Made by a program: the position numbers and the translations under genes | NCBI RefSeq assembly: GCF_000023445.1 | Contig: NC_012881.1 | Span: 1,369,501 to 1,433,500, forward strand | Source of the DNA: Maridesulfovibrio salexigens DSM 2638 | GTDB taxonomy: Bacteria > Desulfobacterota > Desulfovibrionia > Desulfovibrionales > Desulfovibrionaceae | Direction: 5' to 3' | DNA: 64,000 bases | Notes under the pieces: model-generated | Databases searched by the model: none | What the model was told of the DNA's origin: nothing | Seen by the model: only the letters and a program-made list of their open reading frames with translations | Part shown: positions 56,911-64,000 of the stretch, one piece after another | Numbering within the stretch: the stretch's first letter is position 1 | Layout of the letters: each line of letters opens with the position of its first letter

Positions 56911-57357
56911 TTATGAGATAAAAATAAAATCCCAATTGAGTGCTGTGCCGTAGAGCAGGCATATTCCAGTCAGCAGAGATATGATGGAAAAGAAGATTTC
57001 TTTTGTTTCTGTCTTATGGGGATTTTTGAGCAGATTGAAAAGCTGTACAGGCAGGATCAAGCCACGAATGCTGAAGATGGCGCCAATTATTAACAGTACG
57101 GGCCCGAGCATAGGCATTCTGGCAAATTCTCCTGCACCCGAAAATGCGTATATACCGAAGACGGCAAGTACTATTGCAATGAAAGCTGTCAGAAGCGGGG
57201 GGATCGGTGAATGCTTTTCCGCAAGTGACGCCAACTCTTCCCCGGCACCGAAGTAACGGTAAGCCTTCGGACCGACAATAATTATCACGATATGCAGTAT
57301 GGCAATCAGAAAGCAGACTGTGCCGCCAAAGTTGAGCAGGATGGTAGGATCGTACAT
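56911..57357 (-). CDS. Four-helix integral membrane protein, unknown function
   Basis: The 148-residue protein has four hydrophobic helices (residues about 8-29, 52-72, 82-100 and 121-145) joined by short polar loops, including KAYRYFGAGEELASLAEKH. No enzymatic motif is present. It lies 19 bases after the DUF3795-like gene and may be co-transcribed with it. I recall similar small membrane proteins annotated only as hypothetical. Confidence 0.7.
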   Translation of the reverse strand: MYDPTILLNFGGTVCFLIAILHIVIIIVGPKAYRYFGAGEELASLAEKHSPIPPLLTAFIAIVLAVFGIYAFSGAGEFARMPMLGPVLLIIGAIFSIRGLILPVQLFNLLKNPHKTETKEIFFSIISLLTGICLLYGTALNWDFIFIS

Positions 57358-57376
57358 ATAGTGTCCGGGTCAGTAG

Positions 57377-57838
57377 TTATGGGTAGCGTGGTTTTAAGTC
57401 TTGAGTTTTAATGAATTTGTCTACTCCGTGCTGCTTCATGAAAATGTTGTTGTCCTGCCATCTTTGAAGCAATGATTCAGGTAGTCCGGTTTTACCGCAA
57501 TCTGGAAAGCTGCTGCATTGAAAACAGAATTCGCAGTTATTCTCCTTTACACATTCGGAAACGTTGCACTGGGGAAGGCAGGTTCGATTTTCAGAGCGAC
57601 AGCCATCGCAGTGCGGTGAGCTTAATGATTCAAGCAGCTCTCGAAACTGGGGATAATTTTTCATTGCGGGATTGAAACTGCTGAGCCTTTCTGCATAGGT
57701 GTGAAAATTTTCGCCAAGAGTTTCCTTTATTCTTTGAGCATGAATGGAAACTGTTCCGGCAGTGCAGCCTACACAGCGTGAACAGTCCAGACCACACGGG
57801 GCGATGAGTTCTCGTTTACTATTTGAGATGTTTGTCAT
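57377..57838 (-). CDS. DUF3795-like cysteine-rich protein
   Basis: The 153-residue protein begins with APCGLDCSRCVGC and has a second cluster (CDGCRSENRTCLPQC, then CVKENNCEFCFQC), about 14 cysteines in all. The opening motif is the DUF3795 signature. Multiple metal or Fe-S sites are likely. It is soluble, with no signal peptide. It precedes the small membrane protein gene on the same strand. No biochemical role is established for the family. Confidence 0.8.
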   Translation of the reverse strand: MTNISNSKRELIAPCGLDCSRCVGCTAGTVSIHAQRIKETLGENFHTYAERLSSFNPAMKNYPQFRELLESLSSPHCDGCRSENRTCLPQCNVSECVKENNCEFCFQCSSFPDCGKTGLPESLLQRWQDNNIFMKQHGVDKFIKTQDLKPRYP

Positions 57839-57970
57839 GTGGGAAGTCTCATGTAACTATGGGGTCAGGATTGAAAATAGTTTTCTATTTGAAAGCAATA
57901 TAAAACAGAATCGTATAAATTACGAGAGCCTTACAGTCTGAAAAAAAGTTCAGAAGGAAATTATATTCGT

Positions 57971-58010
57971 CAAAAAAAGTCCCCCGATCCAATTTGGACC
58001 GGGGGACTTT
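57971..58010 (-). terminator. Intrinsic terminator after TPR gene
   Basis: AAAGTCCCCC (57976-57985) pairs with GGGGGACTTT (58001-58010), followed by seven T on the minus strand. Confidence 0.92.
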
Positions 58011-58040
58011 ATGTAACAGTATGAATTAGCTGTATGTGTA

Positions 58041-58661
58041 TTAGCGGTGCTTCTCAAGTTCCTTGAGGAATTCATCAGATACGTCAAAGCCGGTTTCAAT
58101 TGCTTTGTCTACGCATTCAATTGCTTTTTTGTAGTCTTCTTTTTCAGTGTAGCAGAGAGCGAGGTTGTTCCATGCGGGACCGAAGTTGTCTGCCAGCTTG
58201 AGAGCTTTTTCGCAGACTTCAATGCAGTCGTCCAGTTCGCCTTCGTTAAAGTATGCTGCACCAAGGGTGGAGAGAGCCTGTACGAAGTTGGGGTCGTACT
58301 TGATGGCGCGCTTCAGAGCCTTGATAGCTTTGTCGGTTTCGCCCTGTTCCATGTACACGTAGCCGATGTTGCCCCAGGGAACAGCGAAGAAAGGACGCTG
58401 CTGGGTAGCGGTGATGTTGTAGCGCAGGCAGCCTTCAAGGTCGCCACGCTGCATGGCGATACCGCCGAGCTGTACATAGGCTTCAGCCATTTTGGGGGAT
58501 TCGTCGATAGCTACGAGGAACTCGCGCTCAGCTTCCATGAAGTCCCTTTTGGACAGGTAGGCAACACCAAGGTTGTAACGGGTGTTACTACAGGTCGGGC
58601 TAGCTTCTCTTTTCTTTTTAAGGTCTGCGATGTAATCATCGATATTATCAAATTTCTGCAT
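58041..58661 (-). CDS. TPR-repeat protein
   Basis: The 206-residue protein is almost entirely tetratricopeptide repeats (about five 34-residue units, for example AEAYVQLGGIAMQRGDLEGC, PWGNIGYVYMEQGETDKAIK and PAWNNLALCYTEKEDYKKAI). It is a soluble scaffold for protein contacts. AAGAGG precedes ATG 58661. The gene follows a 115-residue hypothetical and a YkgJ-type gene in the same direction, so it is the last gene of a likely three-gene operon ending at a strong terminator. GC-biased codons suggest high expression. Confidence 0.88.
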   Translation of the reverse strand: MQKFDNIDDYIADLKKKREASPTCSNTRYNLGVAYLSKRDFMEAEREFLVAIDESPKMAEAYVQLGGIAMQRGDLEGCLRYNITATQQRPFFAVPWGNIGYVYMEQGETDKAIKALKRAIKYDPNFVQALSTLGAAYFNEGELDDCIEVCEKALKLADNFGPAWNNLALCYTEKEDYKKAIECVDKAIETGFDVSDEFLKELEKHR

Positions 58662-58725
58662 GGGATAAACCTCTTATATTACAAAAGTTTTGTCGTTATT
58701 GGTCTGCTGCTGAAAATCGTGAAGG

Positions 58726-59073
58726 CTAAACGTGTTTGCCTTCTTTTTTCAACAGCTCTTCGTACCAGACGCAAAAGTCATAAATGGGGCGAACTTTTTC
58801 AAAGTTCATGACCAGCATTACCCCGAACTCGGCTGCGGCCTGCGCATATTCTGAGTTGCGGCTTACGTGGACATCTTTGATGAAATCTTCACAGAGCTGC
58901 TGTGAAGTTCTTCCGGTGACATCCTGACGCAGGTCAATGGGGTCGAAAGGTTTCGCAAAAGGGTCCCATTCGTCGTAACCGATCTTGTCGACAAACCTGC
59001 GCCTACGCGGCGAAAGTTTCTCGTACATGTATCGTTTTTGTTCTTCAATTTCTTCCGGAGTAAGGGTGCCCAC
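58726..59073 (-). CDS. Hypothetical protein, operon with YkgJ-type and TPR genes
   Basis: The 115-residue protein is soluble and mainly helical, with a basic SPRRRRFVDKIGYDEWDPF segment and an acidic N-terminus. Cys occurs only at two scattered positions. It begins 16 bases after the YkgJ-type gene and precedes the TPR gene by 64 bases. I recall relatives only from desulfovibrios and cannot assign a role. Confidence 0.72.
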   Translation of the reverse strand: MGTLTPEEIEEQKRYMYEKLSPRRRRFVDKIGYDEWDPFAKPFDPIDLRQDVTGRTSQQLCEDFIKDVHVSRNSEYAQAAAEFGVMLVMNFEKVRPIYDFCVWYEELLKKEGKHV

Positions 59074-59089
59074 TATTATCTCCTGTGTC

Positions 59090-59860
59090 CTATTTCTCGG
59101 GCATTGCGCCGAGTTCTACAGAGTAGTTACAGCTGGCACATGCAGACTTGTCTTTGTCGCAGGTTCCGCAAGCTTCAGAAGGTTCAGCAGCAGGAGCTGG
59201 TTCTTCTACCTTATCTCCGGTGTTGGCGCCGAGGTATTCCGGGGTGTAGTCGGTTACCAGTGCCATGGAGAGAGGAACCAGTACTTCCGGGAGCTCTTTC
59301 AGGGAAGAGTTGATGGAAGCTGCCAGTTCTTCGCTCAGCTGCATCAGTTTGGACTGCAATGTGTCCATGTTGATGGTGGGGTAGGCTTTACCCGCAGTGA
59401 AACCTGATTTCTGACAAGAGTGAGCCTGACCGCCGATATTCATGGGAACACCGTAGATGCGGCAGGTCAGCGGCCTGTAGTCATAGAGGGCGCAAAGGTT
59501 GTCTTCTTTCAGGCAGGGACATTTGACCCTAGCGAGAGAAACTTCCTTGAGAATTTCTGTTGTGGAGGCTCCGGACTGGCTGGCTTTGAAAGCCCTTCTT
59601 TTGATCTTGTGGATCAGTCGGTCCGCTTTATCCGCATCCTGCATGATCACGGAACGTTCCATGCCGCTATAAGTTTCGTTGAACTTGCGGTTGATGTAGA
59701 TCGCTTCCACAAGAGTCAGATCGAAGAGAGCGTGACAACAGTCACTGCAGCCTTTGGCGCATTTGATGCCATCTTCGGTCTGTTCGGATATTTTATTGAA
59801 AGTCTTGTCAACTTCAGCGACAAGAGCTTCGTATTTTTGAAAAATTTCTTTGAACTCCAA
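59090..59860 (-). CDS. YkgJ-type cysteine-cluster protein
   Basis: The 256-residue protein has the YkgJ cluster: CAKGCSDCCHALFDLTLVEA near residue 34, CPCLKEDNLCALYDYRPLTC near 115-135 and a later HSC. The family pattern is C-x3-C-x2-CC ... C-x5-C-x9-C, thought to bind zinc or Fe-S. An additional C-terminal cluster (CGTCDKDKSACASC, about 225-240) is not part of the core family. It is the first gene of a three-gene unit. Function unknown. Confidence 0.85.
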   Translation of the reverse strand: MEFKEIFQKYEALVAEVDKTFNKISEQTEDGIKCAKGCSDCCHALFDLTLVEAIYINRKFNETYSGMERSVIMQDADKADRLIHKIKRRAFKASQSGASTTEILKEVSLARVKCPCLKEDNLCALYDYRPLTCRIYGVPMNIGGQAHSCQKSGFTAGKAYPTINMDTLQSKLMQLSEELAASINSSLKELPEVLVPLSMALVTDYTPEYLGANTGDKVEEPAPAAEPSEACGTCDKDKSACASCNYSVELGAMPEK

Positions 59861-60140
59861 AGCAAAACCTCCGTAAAAAAAATATGTTCAGAGCCTTGGC
59901 GGAATAAACCGCGTAAACTCGTATAAGCTAAGTATTATTGTTCAGCAGTCAATTGTTTGCGTGAAAATAATTACTGATTTTTGTAGAACCGATCCCGCAT
60001 GACGGTTCAATCGGCACTTTCAGCATGCCGGGGGTGGCGCATAAAAAAGGAAGAGAAGAGGGGGAGGAGAAAAAGAAATCCGGCTCCGGCAGGCTGGTCC
60101 ACTGAACGATATTAAATTCGCTGACCGTTAATTAAAGAGC
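59861..60140. other. Intergenic region with polypurine tract
   Basis: Between the YkgJ-type gene start and the ferredoxin terminator. It holds the YkgJ operon promoter region and a run of 36 uninterrupted purines on the plus strand (60043-60078). No gene recognised. Confidence 0.5.
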
Positions 60141-60174
60141 AGGCGGGAATCTGGGCTAACCCTGATTCCCGCCT
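60141..60174 (-). terminator. Terminator after ferredoxin gene
   Basis: An 11-bp stem (60141-60151 with 60164-60174) with an inner GGG/CCC pairing. The T run on the minus strand is short (CTCTTTAATT). Confidence 0.75.
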
Positions 60175-60200
60175 TTAAAACTTCGTTAATGAAGAATTTT

Positions 60201-60389
60201 CTACTGCTCTTCGATGGTGATAGCGTCCTGTTCGCAAACTTCGATACAGGATTCACAACCGAGGCATTCGTCTTCGTTAACAGCTACTGCTTTGCCGTCC
60301 TGAAGTTCGTAAACTTCGGTAGGACATACATCAACACATTCGCCGTCGCCGTTACATTTGTCGTTATCAATGGTAATTACGTAGCTCAT
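60201..60389 (-). CDS. Ferredoxin of the D. africanus ferredoxin III type
   Basis: ATG 60389 with GGAGGG 8 bases upstream is preferred; an in-frame TTG overlaps that site. The mature form carries seven Cys. Motif I is C12-x2-D15-x2-C18-x3-C22-P, with Asp in place of the second Cys. Motif II is the complete C-x2-C-x2-C-x3-C (CLGCESCIEVC). D. africanus ferredoxin III has the same Asp at its position 14, which lets that cluster change between [3Fe-4S] and [4Fe-4S] or take another metal. Small soluble electron carrier for low-potential metabolism. Confidence 0.93.
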   Translation of the reverse strand: MSYVITIDNDKCNGDGECVDVCPTEVYELQDGKAVAVNEDECLGCESCIEVCEQDAITIEEQ

Positions 60390-60737
60390 AGAGTTACCCT
60401 CCAAAAAGATTGATTTTTTAGCCTCTGGTAGCCTGCGTACAAAAGCCTACAGGCTACGCAGTCTTTTACAACTAGGATTGAGCCGGATTAATTCCAGCTG
60501 TGACCCCCGACTCAGGGCTATTGAAATGTGGATAGCCACAAGCCTTCCGCATGTCAAGAAGGCAGGGGCTAAAAAGTACAAGAAACATCTTAATTATCAA
60601 GATTAAGATTTTCAAGCAGAGATTATGATTTTCAGTTCAGTTGGCCGACTTTCTTCATAGATGATGACTTTAGTTGGACATTGAATTAATAGGTGACTTT
60701 ATTTCGAAATAATGGATTTATAATTTTAGGAGTTTTT
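60390..60737. other. Intergenic region between ferredoxin and aminopeptidase
   Basis: 348 bases between divergent genes. It contains two mutually exclusive hairpins at 60428-60461 within the presumed ferredoxin leader and an AT-rich stretch with TAAGATTTTCAAG-like direct repeats (60600-60640). No gene recognised. Confidence 0.5.
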
Positions 60738-61937
60738 ATGCTGACCGATGAACAGCTGGATAAATATGTTGATGCTTTGTGGTGGGGCCTGACTACTGCC
60801 CGCACCAAACCTTATGAAAAGGGCGATCTGATCATGGTTCGCTATGAAGCTGAAGCCCTGCCGCTTGCGGAAGCAGTTTTTAAGCGTCTTATTGCCGAAG
60901 GCCTTAATCCTGTGCCGAGGATGACCCTTACTCCGGCAATGGAGAAAAGTTTTTACGGTGACGGGAATGACAATCAACTTGAGTATATTGCTCCCGGTGA
61001 AGAGGAATTTACCGAAGGTCTTAACGGACTGATCGTTCTTCTTGCTCCTTCCTCATTGACCCATTTAGCCGGAGTAGAGCCTTCTCGCATGGGTAAATGT
61101 GCGGTGGCCCGTAAATTCCTGCGCGATATTATGGAAAAGCGTGAGCAGAAAGGCGAACTGGGCTGGACTCTTTGCTCCTATCCAACAAGGGCTCTTGCCG
61201 AATCTGCCGGACTTACCATTAAGGAATTTACCGATCAGATCGTGAAAGCCTGCTATCTTGATGAAGAAGATCCCGCTGCCTGCTGGAAGGGCGTTTTTGA
61301 TAAGGCTTCCGAAGTTAAAAACTGGTTGAACGGTCTGGGTATTGAATCCTACCGTGTTGTTACCGATGACATGGACTTGACCGTTAAGCATGGCGAGTTG
61401 CGCCAGTGGATCGGTGTTTCCGGTCACAATATCCCCAGCTTTGAGCTGTTTATTTCTCCTGACTGGCGTGGAACCTCCGGGGTTTACTACGCCGACCAGC
61501 CTTCTTACCGTTCCGGTAACTATGTTGAAGGTGTACGCCTTGTTTTCGAAGATGGTATAGCCACGGAAATAAGTGCCAAGGAAGGTGAGGAGTTTGTCAA
61601 AAAGCAACTGGCAATGGATGAAGGGGCTGCACGTCTTGGTGAGTTCTCTCTTACTGACCGTCGCTTTTCAAGAATTGACAAATTCATGGCTAACACCCTC
61701 TATGATGAAAACTACGGCGGAGAGTTCGGAAACTGCCACGTTGCTGTCGGTTCTTCTTACTCTGACACCTATGCCGGGGATCAGACGGAGCTTAATGAGC
61801 AGCTGAAAGAGGAGCTGGGCTACAACACTTCCGCTCTGCACTGGGACTTGGTAAATACTCAGGATAAAACCGTTTATGCTAAGTTGAAAGATGGCAGTGA
61901 AGTGGTCATTTATAAATCTGGAGAGTTCCAGATTTAG
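60738..61937 (+). CDS. M29-family aminopeptidase
   Basis: M29 enzymes (AmpS, aminopeptidase T) are cytosolic dimetal exopeptidases. The 399-residue protein starts at ATG 60738 after AGGAG. The family pattern is seen in the C-terminal half: SGHNIPSFELFISPDWRG, LGEFSLTDRR (Glu ligand), FGNCHVAVGSSYSDTY (His and Tyr) and SALHWDLV (His and Asp ligands). It is a single gene with a strong terminator. The specific peptide substrate cannot be told. Confidence 0.92.
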   Translation: MLTDEQLDKYVDALWWGLTTARTKPYEKGDLIMVRYEAEALPLAEAVFKRLIAEGLNPVPRMTLTPAMEKSFYGDGNDNQLEYIAPGEEEFTEGLNGLIVLLAPSSLTHLAGVEPSRMGKCAVARKFLRDIMEKREQKGELGWTLCSYPTRALAESAGLTIKEFTDQIVKACYLDEEDPAACWKGVFDKASEVKNWLNGLGIESYRVVTDDMDLTVKHGELRQWIGVSGHNIPSFELFISPDWRGTSGVYYADQPSYRSGNYVEGVRLVFEDGIATEISAKEGEEFVKKQLAMDEGAARLGEFSLTDRRFSRIDKFMANTLYDENYGGEFGNCHVAVGSSYSDTYAGDQTELNEQLKEELGYNTSALHWDLVNTQDKTVYAKLKDGSEVVIYKSGEFQI

Positions 61938-61970
61938 TTTGCATTATAAGAGCTGATTCTTTCATTAAGT

Positions 61971-62005
61971 TTCCCGGCTGAATTTATTCAGCCGGGATTT
62001 TTTTC
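61971..62005 (+). terminator. Intrinsic terminator after aminopeptidase gene
   Basis: TCCCGGCTGAA (61972-61982) pairs with TTCAGCCGGGA (61987-61997), 4-base loop, followed by seven T. Confidence 0.93.
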
Positions 62006-62012
62006 TTTCTTT

Positions 62013-62028
62013 TGGCATTTGATTTGCT
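62013..62028 (+). promoter_or_regulatory. Sigma-54 promoter upstream of exported CTERM protein
   Basis: TGGCATTTGATTTGCT matches TGGCAC-N5-TTGCT except one base and has GG-N10-GC spacing. Transcription would start near 62040, leaving a leader of about 205 bases before ATG 62248. Confidence 0.7.
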
Positions 62029-62247
62029 TCATCCGGTTATATACTGTCGGTTTCTCGGCAGTCGGCACTTGTTTTTGTATTAGAAATGCATATTTTTTTA
62101 TATATGTTTAATTTTGCATAAATAAAGATTCAAATTGTTAGATGGTTAGCTTTAAGGCAAGCCTGCCGGGACTTAGTCGGGATTTATTGACTGGATTTTT
62201 GATCCGGGTTATTCCCATATTTAGGGAAAATTGGTGGAGGTATTCTC

Positions 62248-62838
62248 ATGAAAAATATTTTTGGCATATTCGCTCTGCTGGCAATTTTGATTTTGCCGGG
62301 GCAGGCGTTTGCATCATATTATTACACCCTTGAAGGTACTGTCGGTGCCGTAAATGATGGCGGCGGCCTAGCTAGTGCTGCCGGTATATCCATCGGCGAT
62401 ACGGTTAAGTATGTCATTGAAATTGATACTGACCGGACTGGTTATAGAACCATTGGCAATGGCCAAACTAAGACTGTAAATAATTCGTATTATACTTCTT
62501 TGTATTCCGGTACACTCAATGGGTATGGCACTACTGATAATAGTTACTTAAAGGATAAGAACTATAGCTATTTCGCTTTTACTGGGAATGAGAAGTCTGA
62601 CGTACATATGAATGGTTGGGGGTCTAGCTTTACAGATCTTACAGTAGGGTCTGTTGTGCAGCAGATATTCGAATCTGCCTATAATTCGGATAACAATTGG
62701 ACGTACAGTCAGATTACAGCAATTAATTTAAAAGTAACCAACATTTCAAACACTGCTCCCACCCCTATTCCGGGTGCTGCATTCTTGATGCTCGGTGGGC
62801 TTGGTGTTGTTGGATTTGTGAAGCGTAGATTCTTCTAA
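62248..62838 (+). CDS. Exported protein with PEP-CTERM/VPLPA-like sorting tail
   Basis: The 196-residue protein has a Sec signal peptide (1-22, cleaved after QAFA), a mature part rich in Ser, Thr, Tyr and Gly, and a C-terminal tripartite tail: PTPIPGAAF, a hydrophobic helix (LMLGGLGVVGFV) and KRRFF. Such tails are cut by exosortase-type enzymes and go with biofilm or exopolysaccharide loci. The motif here is IPGA rather than PEP. GGTGGAGG precedes ATG 62248 and a sigma-54 promoter is upstream. No exosortase gene is in the window. Confidence 0.85.
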   Translation: MKNIFGIFALLAILILPGQAFASYYYTLEGTVGAVNDGGGLASAAGISIGDTVKYVIEIDTDRTGYRTIGNGQTKTVNNSYYTSLYSGTLNGYGTTDNSYLKDKNYSYFAFTGNEKSDVHMNGWGSSFTDLTVGSVVQQIFESAYNSDNNWTYSQITAINLKVTNISNTAPTPIPGAAFLMLGGLGVVGFVKRRFF

Positions 62839-62861
62839 ATATAACAGACGTTATAAAGTTT

Positions 62862-62906
62862 AGCCGGAACCGTGATCCTTATGGGATTGCGGTTCCGGCT
62901 TTTTTA
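62862..62906. terminator. Bidirectional terminator
   Basis: AGCCGGAACC (62862-62871) pairs with GGTTCCGGCT (62891-62900), followed by TTTTTATTTTT on the plus strand. It separates the CTERM gene from the convergent permease gene. Confidence 0.9.
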
Positions 62907-64000
62907 TTTTTGGGCGAAAGTAATTCGCCTGACTTGTTTGAGGGTTAGTGTGACAATGCTCACTGCTGCGAGTATCAGTAGAGGCCATATGGAGGAGAAT
63001 GCCAACAGAATACTGAAGCCCGTGCAGAGAATGATGCAGGGTATACGTACGGCAGGGGATTTGAAAATTTTCAAGGCTGCTCCTACAGCGATTAATGAAT
63101 TGGCGAGGAAGAATACATTGGCAAATGAAACCAGCTCTTCCAGAGATACAACTCCGTTTTGGAGTAGAAACAAGGTTGCCATATGAATGCCGCACAGGAG
63201 AAATGTTGCTGACCACGGTGCATTGTTGGCGTTGGTCTTTGCAAGAATAGACGGTAGTTTGCCTTTGGCAGCGAGTGTTGCAATAAGCCGGGAAACCCCG
63301 CCTATAATCATCAAATAGGTGCATATACATAGTGCGCAGGTTATCAGCATGACCATGAAGTTTGCATAACCGCCCAGTAAAGGTTCTACGATTTGAGCAA
63401 CGTTTAAAGATTTATGCGGGCTTTTTCCGATGGAATGCATGGCCCAGCCAGTCAGCAGATATACTACGCTGACGGTACTGACTCCGATAATGGTTGCCAG
63501 TGGAATTGTCCGCGTGGGGTAGCGCACTTCCATAGAGTAATTGCCGATGATTTCCCAGCCGATGATGGCCCAGAAAAGCAGCAGCAGAGCAGAGCCGAGC
63601 GAGGGAATATCCGGCGCATTTACCGGTATCGGGCTTACAGAGTTAAAACCGATGGTGATGAAACTTCCACTGATCAGAATTAAACCTATGGCAATGCTGG
63701 CGATGAGGGAGATGGTGCTGACAAAGGTGACTCTGCGTAACAAAATGAAAGAGCATATGAGCACCATGATTGTGGCAAAGCCTGAAATCTGAGTGGCGGA
63801 GAGGTTGAAAGTATGACCGATGGAATCTGCTGCGGTCATCATGACTGCCACAGGTCCAACGCAGACGGCACAGATTATATAGTTGGAAGCCAGCTGTCCG
63901 GCCTTCTCGCCGAATGCTTCGCGGATGGCGATAGGAACACCTTCCGAGCCGGGATAGGCAACAGCCAGCCTTGCGAAAAGTGAAGCAAAGACTGCACCCA
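62904..64000 (-). CDS. APC-family amino acid permease, 5' end outside window
   Basis: The frame is open to the right edge (at least 364 codons), so the start lies beyond it; an internal GTG at 63851 is not the start. The last codons before the edge give GAVFASLFARLAVAYPGSEG, the conserved TM2-3 stretch of amino-acid/polyamine/organocation permeases. At least nine membrane helices follow, including IGWEIIGNYSMEVRYPTRTIP, the family loop near TM6. The protein imports or exchanges an amino acid at the inner membrane; substrate unknown. Confidence 0.9.
   Translation of the reverse strand, partial: GAVFASLFARLAVAYPGSEGVPIAIREAFGEKAGQLASNYIICAVCVGPVAVMMTAADSIGHTFNLSATQISGFATIMVLICSFILLRRVTFVSTISLIASIAIGLILISGSFITIGFNSVSPIPVNAPDIPSLGSALLLLFWAIIGWEIIGNYSMEVRYPTRTIPLATIIGVSTVSVVYLLTGWAMHSIGKSPHKSLNVAQIVEPLLGGYANFMVMLITCALCICTYLMIIGGVSRLIATLAAKGKLPSILAKTNANNAPWSATFLLCGIHMATLFLLQNGVVSLEELVSFANVFFLANSLIAVGAALKIFKSPAVRIPCIILCTGFSILLAFSSIWPLLILAAVSIVTLTLKQVRRITFAQK

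Noticed and set aside
62142-62333. 63-codon frame overlapping the start of the CTERM protein gene
   Set aside because: Different frame from the well-supported exported protein; lies in its leader. I also looked for a cyclic-di-GMP riboswitch here and found no match to the consensus.

Overview
The window comes from a motile Gram-negative sulfate-reducer-like bacterium of the Desulfovibrionaceae, most likely the marine Maridesulfovibrio group. The evidence is a 61-residue ferredoxin that closely resembles Desulfovibrio africanus ferredoxin III, an abundance of chemotaxis and two-component genes, sigma-54 and sigma-28 flagellar promoters, and several small proteins that I recall only from desulfovibrios. 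It is mostly core chromosome. I see no rRNA, tRNA, CRISPR array, insertion sequence or prophage.

Layout. 1-5500 holds two glycosyltransferase genes (one cut by the left edge) and a flagellar filament block (fliS, fliD, flagellin), all on the minus strand. fliD has a near-perfect -24/-12 promoter and the flagellin gene a sigma-28 promoter. 5545-23000 is the conserved translation/isoprenoid/lipid block on the minus strand: plsC, RNase J, a fumarylacetoacetate-hydrolase-family gene, rpsB, tsf, pyrH, frr, uppS ... cdsA, dxr, rseP, tsaB. The usual uppS-cdsA junction is split by about 6 kb that carries four exported proteins of unknown function (minus strand) and one GAF/HD-GYP cyclic-di-GMP phosphodiesterase (plus strand).

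23-38 kb is a mosaic of single genes and short operons: hemerythrin, katG, an EF-G paralogue, a ParB-domain gene paired with a spore-photoproduct-lyase-like radical SAM gene, a group of small membrane proteins, an AT-rich gene resembling pPIWI-associated nucleases, panC-metK and an Lrp/AsnC regulator. Two broken-looking small genes lie here: one split by a frame change (26177-26442) and one interrupted by an in-frame TAG inside a cysteine motif (37738-37992).

38.3-55 kb is a sensory region: a methyl-accepting chemotaxis protein with a sigma-54 promoter, a soluble tandem-Cache sensor, then a Wsp-like chemosensory operon (CheW, CheR-TPR, CheW, CheA-REC, CheB). In that operon the usual diguanylate cyclase output WspR is absent. 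A degenerate GGDEF/TPR protein and a lytic transglycosylase precede the cluster, and a REC-PAS-kinase-REC-Hpt hybrid follows it. This is the best candidate for a new functional system.

55-64 kb holds phosphoglucomutase, small cysteine-rich and TPR proteins, ferredoxin, an M29 aminopeptidase, an exported protein with a PEP-CTERM/VPLPA-like tail behind a sigma-54 promoter, and an amino-acid permease cut by the right edge. Intrinsic terminators mark most transcription-unit ends. Family assignments come from motif reading and memory only, because no database could be searched.
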